From: Chloroflexota bacterium
GTDB lineage: Bacteria; Chloroflexota; Anaerolineae; 4572-78; J111
Direction of reading: 5' to 3'
Assembly (NCBI GenBank): GCA_016860845.1
Contig: BOKF01000003.1
Coordinates: 248,001-312,000 of the forward strand
Length of the DNA stretch: 64,000 nt
Shown here piece after piece: positions 58,524 to 64,000 of this stretch. The translations under genes were made by a program, and so were the position numbers. The first letter of the stretch is position 1; each line of letters starts with the position of its first letter. The notes beneath the pieces are model-generated. The model was given only the letters and a program-made list of their open reading frames with translations, was not told where the DNA came from and did not search any database.

Positions 58524-59593
58524 TCAACAAGTCCTGGCCCAAGTGGGTCCTGGCCATTTTAACAATGGGAATCGTAGCTGTGCTGATCATCTTGGCCCTG
58601 GTATATTTCCCCCCGCCACCCCCTGCATCAACAAATAACTCGATGACCACCGCTCAAATCCGGGGCGCAGCCTCTTCGCCCACGGTTTTACCCCTGCCCA
58701 CCCAACCAACATCTATATCGCCAGATTCTCCTTTGGCAACCCCTACTGTCAAGCTACCAACCTCAACGCCGGCAACTTCATCCGTTGCCTCAGCCCTAAC
58801 TTTTGATGGCGATACTGCCTATCAACATGTCCTGGCTCAGACCCAATTGGGTCCCAGACCCACCGGCACAGAGGCCGGCTGGGCCACCGGCGATCTCATT
58901 ATCACGGCGTTAGAGCAGGTTGGCTGGGCTGTTGAGACTCAGGAATTTACCTTCAAAGGGGTTAAGGGACGAAACATTATCGGTAGACTTGGCAGCGGGC
59001 CGGTTATTATTTTGGGCGCTCATTACGACACCCGCCCGGCTGCCGACAAAGACCCAAACCTCGCTCGCCAAAATGATTGGATTGAAGGCGCTAACGATGG
59101 GGCCAGCGGCGTAGCGGTGCTGCTAGAGCTCGCCCGCGTGTTGGAAACCAACAAACTTAAAAATGAAGTGTGGTTAGCCTTTTTTGACGCCGAAGATAGA
59201 GGACGCCTGGACGATTGGCCCTTCTCGGTCGGCGCTCGCTACATGGCTGAGAATCTGGTTGTCAAGCCTCAAAGTGTGGTCGTCGTTGACATGATTGGCG
59301 ATGCCGACCAAAACATCTTTTTCGAGCGAAATTCAACGGAAGACCTCAGCGTTGAGATATGGGCTGTTGCCGCTGAGTTAGGCTATGAGAATTACCTTAT
59401 TCCTCAGTTTAAGCACACGATCATTGACGACCACTTACCCTTTTTAGAGCGTGGTATCCCTGCCGTTGATATGATTGATTTTGACTATCCGTATTGGCAC
59501 ACCGTGGCTGATACAGCCGACAAGGTCGCACCCGAAAGCCTGGAGCGAGTGGGACGAACCTTAGAAGTGTGGTTAGAGGAAAAGCTTGACTAG
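58520..59593 (+). CDS. M28-family metallopeptidase (glutaminyl cyclase-like)
   Basis: 357 residues from TTG 58520, four bases inside the SCO1 gene end, preceded by GGGGAG. Membrane helix about 11-31, Pro/Thr linker, then an M28 domain: GAHYDTRP (His, Asp ligands), NDGASGVAVLLELAR (Asp), FFDAEDRG (Glu/Asp) and a final His in YPYWHTVADT. The sequence is close to bacterial glutaminyl cyclases of the M28 fold, which cyclise N-terminal Gln, or to aminopeptidases. It is secreted and membrane-tethered. Confidence 0.88.
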   Translation: MINKSWPKWVLAILTMGIVAVLIILALVYFPPPPPASTNNSMTTAQIRGAASSPTVLPLPTQPTSISPDSPLATPTVKLPTSTPATSSVASALTFDGDTAYQHVLAQTQLGPRPTGTEAGWATGDLIITALEQVGWAVETQEFTFKGVKGRNIIGRLGSGPVIILGAHYDTRPAADKDPNLARQNDWIEGANDGASGVAVLLELARVLETNKLKNEVWLAFFDAEDRGRLDDWPFSVGARYMAENLVVKPQSVVVVDMIGDADQNIFFERNSTEDLSVEIWAVAAELGYENYLIPQFKHTIIDDHLPFLERGIPAVDMIDFDYPYWHTVADTADKVAPESLERVGRTLEVWLEEKLD

Positions 59594-59657
59594 TTCAGGA
59601 GACGCCTGATTTACCTTTAGCTTCCGGGAAGGTGGCTTGGGCAGGCAGGAGGAACCG

Positions 59658-60779
59658 ATGCGAAGATCAGTAGCCAACCTGGGGATCAGTATCTGGATGG
59701 CTCTGGGACTGGGCCTGGCAAGCCATCACCTCGTTTTGGCTCAGCCGCTTGATCAGCCGCCTTTATCATCGTTGATCGCCCCGGCGGGGAGCGTCGCCCA
59801 AGTTTTAGGAGACGCTTCAGGTGCAACCCACTTTCCAGCTACGTCGCACCCGGAATTTGAAACCCCTCTCGCCACCTCTCCTCCACCGGTAACCCCGAAG
59901 CTGACCTATGCCCGGGTCATCACCGGCAATGTGCCCGTTTACCAACATCCCCTCCAGGCAACGCTGGGCCTCAGCCCGGTCAGGTCGTTGGCGGCTGGGT
60001 ATGTCTGGGTGAGCCTGGCCGATACCCAGCCCATTGAACAAAGTGGTGCGCATTGGTATCGCATTAACCCGGATGAGTATGTGCAGGCCGATTACCTGGA
60101 AATTTACCAACCCTCTGCTTTTCGCGGTTTGATCGGCCCGCCGCTGGAAACGTTTGCCTGGATCGTCTTTGATACCTGGACGGCGGCGGAACCCGGCGCC
60201 TTACCGGGCGAGGGGTCATTCCTGTTGAAACGCTACACGATTGTCCCTATTTTGGAAGCGCAACCCTTCAATGACCGGCGCTGGTATCGCGTGGGCGAAG
60301 GGCATTGGGTCGAGCAGGGGATGGTGGGGATCGTCACCCCCAAGCCGCGACCGGCAGGCGTCTTGCCCGGTGATAAATGGATTGAGGTTGATTTGTATGA
60401 ACAGACCCTGGTCGCTTATGAGGGGGATCAGATGGTCTACGCCACGCTGGTCTCTTCGGGGTTGCCCTGGTGGCGGACCGAACCGGGACTGTTTCGAGTG
60501 TGGGTCAAGGCCAGACAGGCCAAGATGAGTGGGCGGGAGGGCTACCCTGATTACTACTTTCTGGAGGATGTGCCCTGGTCACTGTATTTTAATGGCAACT
60601 TTTCCATCCACGGGGCCTACTGGCACGACCGCTTTGGGATCCGTCATTCGCACGGGTGCGTAAACCTGCCACTGGCCGATGCCAAGTGGTTGTTTGAGTG
60701 GGCCACGCCGATTGACCGGGGTGGCTGGACCCTGGCGACTGAAGAGGATGTGGGGACGTGGGTTTGGGTGCATGAGTAG
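59658..60779 (+). CDS. L,D-transpeptidase (YkuD domain)
   Basis: 373 residues from ATG 59658 (AGGAGG upstream). Signal peptide about 1-29. The middle holds SH3-like modules (VPVYQHPLQATLG and DEYVQADYLEIYQP). The YkuD domain spans about 245-360, with SIHGAYWHDRFG and the catalytic RHSHGCVNLPLADA, the canonical SHGC. It forms or remodels wall cross-links. Confidence 0.92.
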   Translation: MRRSVANLGISIWMALGLGLASHHLVLAQPLDQPPLSSLIAPAGSVAQVLGDASGATHFPATSHPEFETPLATSPPPVTPKLTYARVITGNVPVYQHPLQATLGLSPVRSLAAGYVWVSLADTQPIEQSGAHWYRINPDEYVQADYLEIYQPSAFRGLIGPPLETFAWIVFDTWTAAEPGALPGEGSFLLKRYTIVPILEAQPFNDRRWYRVGEGHWVEQGMVGIVTPKPRPAGVLPGDKWIEVDLYEQTLVAYEGDQMVYATLVSSGLPWWRTEPGLFRVWVKARQAKMSGREGYPDYYFLEDVPWSLYFNGNFSIHGAYWHDRFGIRHSHGCVNLPLADAKWLFEWATPIDRGGWTLATEEDVGTWVWVHE

Positions 60780-60973
60780 ATATAAGTGCCTCTGCCTGTC
60801 TGAGGGGTGTTCTGGCGGACTCGCGGGAACTGACCACCAAGTCGAGTTGAAGAGTGACGGAAAAGCAACGGTAATACATTTTAACCCGTCAGTAATACCT
60901 GGGAGGCAATCTAGTTCGTGCTGAAAAGAGGAAAAAAGGTGAAGCTCAATGATAACCATTCGGAGCAAGACCT

Positions 60974-61579
60974 GTGAGCAACGAAGGCATCTTTAGAGGC
61001 AGTCTAGGGGTCGTTTCAATGCTGCTGGCCTGTGTCAGGTTGTACTATGGCTGGCTGGCCGGCCAGGTCCATCAAAAAATCATCATCAGCCGAGACGGCA
61101 AGTTCAGCACACCCCTGTTATTGTTTTTCGGTTTACTGGGCGCGGCCACGTCTGCGCTGTATATTGTTGCTCCCTCCTGGTTAAAAGGGGCCGCCTTCTC
61201 AATGCCGACCTGGTTGCGTTGGACCGGGGTTGGCCTCGGCGTCGTCACCGTTCTGCTTTTCTGGTGGGTTCATCACGCCCTGGGCCAGAACTGGTCAATG
61301 CCGGTGGTCATCCGGGAAAATCAGACGTTGGTGACCACTGGCCCGTATCGTTGGGTGCGCCACCCGATGTACACCACCATTTTCGTGTGGGCGTTGGCTT
61401 ACTTTTTAATATCGGCCAACTGGCTCATCGGCGCGGCCTGGCTGGGCCTGGGGCTGGTGGCTATGGCCGTCGCCGGTGGCGAAGAAGAGGCCATGATCGA
61501 GAAATTTGGCGAAGCCTACCGGGCCTATGCGCAGCTTACGGGGCGGTTTTTGCCGCGCTTGAGGCGTCAGGTCAGTTAA
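60974..61579 (+). CDS. Isoprenylcysteine carboxyl methyltransferase-like protein
   Basis: 201 residues from GTG 60974. Four to five membrane helices, then the ICMT pattern GPYRWVRHPMYTTIFVWALA and EEEAMIEKFGEAYRAYAQLTG. SAM-dependent membrane methyltransferase of unknown acceptor; paralogous in type to the gene at 4692. The next gene starts 10 bases on. Confidence 0.88.
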   Translation: MSNEGIFRGSLGVVSMLLACVRLYYGWLAGQVHQKIIISRDGKFSTPLLLFFGLLGAATSALYIVAPSWLKGAAFSMPTWLRWTGVGLGVVTVLLFWWVHHALGQNWSMPVVIRENQTLVTTGPYRWVRHPMYTTIFVWALAYFLISANWLIGAAWLGLGLVAMAVAGGEEEAMIEKFGEAYRAYAQLTGRFLPRLRRQVS

Positions 61580-61589
61580 TCAGGTGACG

Positions 61590-63035
61590 ATGGGACAAGA
61601 ACTTCTGCGATCACAGAGGATGAGTTGGCCACCCTATTTTCAACCTAGAGGAGGGCAAGAAAACCCACTCACCGAAGAATCGGTCCGCTCCGCGGCGAGT
61701 CTGGTAGATATGTTTTACTTTCGTGACGGGGAAAGTCAGGCCGTTGAACTCGTGGTGGTCCTGGGCTGCCTTGGCGGCGGGTTGACAGTTATCACCGGTG
61801 AGGCCATCTCCACGCTTTCGTCGGACTTGCAGGGGCAAGTGGGGTCGGTGGAAGCGAGCCGGCGTGGTCAGTTCCGGGCCATTACTGCCGGGCCACACTA
61901 CCTGATGACGTTGGAGGCGGTGGAGCAGCAAGTCCAGGTGGAGGGCTTTAATGATGCTGTCTACCTGTATGGGCAAATGCAGGCCCGGCTTTCTGCCGAC
62001 CAGGGCCGGGTCGAGATAACTCCCCTGGCCAACGAGGGCCGGCTGACAGTGGGCCGGCTCGATGTGCTGCACGCCTACCGGGAGAGTTTGGCCCATGTGT
62101 TTCAAAATCCCTACGACGCCGGTGAGCGCATGGTTCACCTGCTGCTGCCGGGGGCGCCTATTAGCGACATCCAGCAAGGGCGCGGCCTGGTTTTGGTTTA
62201 TCCGGTGCTTGATCCGCAGCTGTTTGACCGGGCCGATAACACCGTTATCGTCATGCGCATTGTGTACGATTTATTGAGCCGTCTACAAGCCGAGCTGTCG
62301 CTTAGGCCTGGCCAGAGTCCCCTGGCCGCTACACCCCTCCCTGTGCCTAGCCGGCGCCGGTTGGAAGTGGAACTTCGTCTGGCCGGCTATGATATTGAGG
62401 GCGATGAAGCGATCCGAAGTTCAGACCCGCGCCCGCCAGGCCAGGAGGAACCTGGACTGCTTGACCGCCTGCGGCGTATGGCGGCCAGGTGGACGGCCGA
62501 GCGAATGACACTGCCCCCGCAGGCCACGCCCCAGGATTACCTGGCGATCATCCGGCGGATTTTACCGGCCATCGCCACGCCGGCAGATGATAGGATGATG
62601 CGGACTTTATCCGCCAGCATGCAAGCTCAAGCCTCGCCGGCCGAAAAATCGGCCGCCCAGCCCGAACCGTTACCTTCTCCACCCAGGTCGCCTCACTCGT
62701 CGCCTGCACCACGACGACCGGCCGGCGCGGATCGAGCAGACTGGGACCGTGATTTTGAGCGACCGGCCGTCCCGTCACGACGGCGCGCCGCGCAGCCGGA
62801 GTGGTGGCGTGATTTTGCCGGTGAAGCCGCCGACTCAACCCAGGCAAAAGCCATTACCTCCCGCACTGACTGGTTGGTTGACCTGCAAGCCGAGCATGGC
62901 TTGCTGCCCGCCAGTTCAGCCGGCGGGCCAGAGCCGGCGGGCCGGGATGATTGGTCGCAAGATTTTCAAGAACTCAACAAGCCAAAACCAACCGCCTCGC
63001 CTCCTGCCTCAGAGTGGGAAGGCAATTTCAAATAA
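61590..63035 (+). CDS. Unknown protein with C-terminal W-x-x-D-F repeats
   Basis: 481 residues from ATG 61590 (GTG 61584 and ATG 61620 are alternatives). The N-terminal half (about 35-240) is a globular alpha/beta region with ELVVVLGCLGGGLTVITGEA and GRGLVLVYPVLDPQLFDRA; no family recognised. A disordered Pro/Ala/Ser region follows (about 360 onward), with five spaced short motifs DWDRDF, EWWRDF, DWLVDL, DWSQDF, EWEGNF. Such repeated aromatic-acid motifs look like docking sites. The vWA-like gene 29 bases downstream is the natural partner (inference). Confidence 0.6.
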   Translation: MGQELLRSQRMSWPPYFQPRGGQENPLTEESVRSAASLVDMFYFRDGESQAVELVVVLGCLGGGLTVITGEAISTLSSDLQGQVGSVEASRRGQFRAITAGPHYLMTLEAVEQQVQVEGFNDAVYLYGQMQARLSADQGRVEITPLANEGRLTVGRLDVLHAYRESLAHVFQNPYDAGERMVHLLLPGAPISDIQQGRGLVLVYPVLDPQLFDRADNTVIVMRIVYDLLSRLQAELSLRPGQSPLAATPLPVPSRRRLEVELRLAGYDIEGDEAIRSSDPRPPGQEEPGLLDRLRRMAARWTAERMTLPPQATPQDYLAIIRRILPAIATPADDRMMRTLSASMQAQASPAEKSAAQPEPLPSPPRSPHSSPAPRRPAGADRADWDRDFERPAVPSRRRAAQPEWWRDFAGEAADSTQAKAITSRTDWLVDLQAEHGLLPASSAGGPEPAGRDDWSQDFQELNKPKPTASPPASEWEGNFK

Positions 63036-63064
63036 TCTTCACCAAAATAAGAAAGGGGAAAATC

Positions 63065-64000
63065 ATGGTTCGTGAAATACATAAGCGAGAGGGTCTTTTG
63101 GACATTTTCTCGGAAATTCATCGCAGTCAAGTCGGTGACAAGCTGCGCCTTGAAATCACCTTTGCCGTTGATCCGACGATTGAACGGCTGGCGGCGGCCT
63201 TTTATATGGACGGTAGCGATTCCATGCGGCAGGCCGGCAACTATGGCCGCGGCGGAGGCTTGTTTTTCCTGGGGCGGCGCTTCAATCCCGTCGAGGCGGC
63301 TATGCGCGTGGCCGTGCCGTATGTGGCCGGCAAGGATGCCAATGGTAAGTGCCGGGTGGCCTATTGGGCCACCGGGCCTGAGGGCCGCGACGTGGAAGTC
63401 ATCGGCGAGCTAACGGCCGAGGAAGCCGCCTCCTACGATTTTCGCGGCCCCAAACGCTTTGGCGGCGCGACTTACCTGCTGGCGGCCGTCCGAGATTTTG
63501 TCGCCTACATCCAGCAGCTTCAAGCTGGGGGCGAAACCATCGAAGCGGCGCTGGCTGTCGTCGTCACTGATGGCCAGTTCCACGACTTTGACGACGTGAT
63601 GGACTATACCAAAGAGTTGGCCCGGGCCATTATGGCCGGCAAATTCCCACGCGCCAATTTCACTGTCGTTGGGGTGGGGCCGGCCGTTGACCCGGAGCAA
63701 ATGGAAGCCCTGATGCACCGGGCCACCCCGCCCGAATACACTGGGCGCGAAATCTGGTGTTATGCCCTGGCCGATCACATCGGAGATTTGCCCGAACTGG
63801 TTTCCCACCTGGTGGATGAGAATACCCCGGCTTTTTGGGGCGGCGCTATGGTGACGGACGACGCCGGCAAGACCCTGCTCACCTTTGAAGACATGGTACC
63901 GGCGGTCATCGAGTTTGAGATTCCAGCCACGGCCAAATCCTTCACCCTCACTACCGGCGGGAAAAGTTACATGCAGCCATTAGCCAGTATCCCTGCCGGC
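63065..64000 (+). CDS. vWA-like domain protein, 3' end outside window
   Basis: Open from ATG 63065 (RBS AAAGGGGAAAATC) for 312 codons to the window edge. It begins MVREIHKREGLLDIFSEIHR, and a von Willebrand A-like fold follows: AAAFYMDGSDSMRQAGNYG with the metal-site DxSxS variant (DGSDS), LAVVVTDGQFHDFDDVMDYT, and ANFTVVGVGPAVDPEQMEAL. A second, beta-rich domain starts near residue 270 (ITTxD-like KTLLTFEDMVPAVIEFEIP). vWA proteins of this intracellular type occur in tellurium/stress and chaperone-like complexes. The specific role is unknown. Confidence 0.75.
   Translation, partial: MVREIHKREGLLDIFSEIHRSQVGDKLRLEITFAVDPTIERLAAAFYMDGSDSMRQAGNYGRGGGLFFLGRRFNPVEAAMRVAVPYVAGKDANGKCRVAYWATGPEGRDVEVIGELTAEEAASYDFRGPKRFGGATYLLAAVRDFVAYIQQLQAGGETIEAALAVVVTDGQFHDFDDVMDYTKELARAIMAGKFPRANFTVVGVGPAVDPEQMEALMHRATPPEYTGREIWCYALADHIGDLPELVSHLVDENTPAFWGGAMVTDDAGKTLLTFEDMVPAVIEFEIPATAKSFTLTTGGKSYMQPLASIPAG

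Overview
The window is a GC-rich bacterial chromosome segment. Signal peptides, many lipoproteins with Thr/Pro/Ala linkers, sortases, L,D-transpeptidases, UbiB-, DUF3105- and DUF2933-type proteins and a near absence of outer-membrane proteins suggest a Chloroflexota-like organism (Anaerolineae/Caldilineae type). That assignment is inference from gene style; no rRNA or other phylogenetic marker is present.

Layout. 1-10.5 kb: end of a MacB-type ABC permease, exported sensor-like proteins, an arsenite-methyltransferase-like gene read through an in-frame TGA (candidate selenoprotein), small metal-associated proteins (DUF2933, YHS, Met-rich exported protein, DUF302) and a UbiB-like kinase. 10.5-13.9 kb: Met-rich-loop histidine kinase, M56 peptidase, CDF metal exporter. 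13.8-20.8 kb, minus strand: a seven-gene operon of sortase, YtkA/FixH-like protein, DsbA-DUF3105 fusion, TPR-L,D-transpeptidase, TlpA, Lgt and LysM-M23. 21-27 kb, minus strand: SPFH (HflK/HflC-like) proteins, one fused to a CDF-type membrane domain, plus a double-parvulin foldase. 27.4-30.7 kb: an A+T-richer two-gene island (FemAB/GNAT-like ligase and asparagine-synthetase-like enzyme) bordered by a scar made of duplicated sortase and DUF3105 ends. 30.7-39.7 kb: a second sortase-TlpA-DUF3105 set, a divergent DUF3105-DUF2752 pair, BlaI-M56, then TlpA-Rieske-DsbA-response regulator and a YtkA-like lipoprotein. 39.8-43.4 kb: lipoprotein, DUF2085, CcmF. 43.6-51 kb: two ABC uptake systems (sugar type and peptide type) without ATPase genes. 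51-55.4 kb: CsoR-controlled copper operon. 55.4-57.6 kb: IS200-type element, lone receiver protein and gene remnants between two copies of a promoter-leader. 57.6-64 kb: SCO1, M28 peptidase, L,D-transpeptidase, isoprenylcysteine-type methyltransferase, then an unknown protein with W-x-x-D-F repeats and a vWA-like protein cut by the window edge.

How it fits together. A 17-bp inverted repeat of the type TCTTACG-N3-CGTAAGA lies on or beside sigma70-type promoters of the sortase operons, DUF3105 genes, blaI-M56 itself, a YtkA-like lipoprotein, SCO1, and, in weaker form, the CDF exporter and the TlpA-Rieske operon. This points to one BlaI/M56-controlled regulon for envelope thiol-redox, sortase and metal functions. 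The copper operon has its own CsoR-type operator. The two ABC systems share a duplicated promoter-operator-signal-peptide cassette. Heptanucleotide repeats, mostly arranged as palindromes, occur between genes and, in frame, inside two genes.
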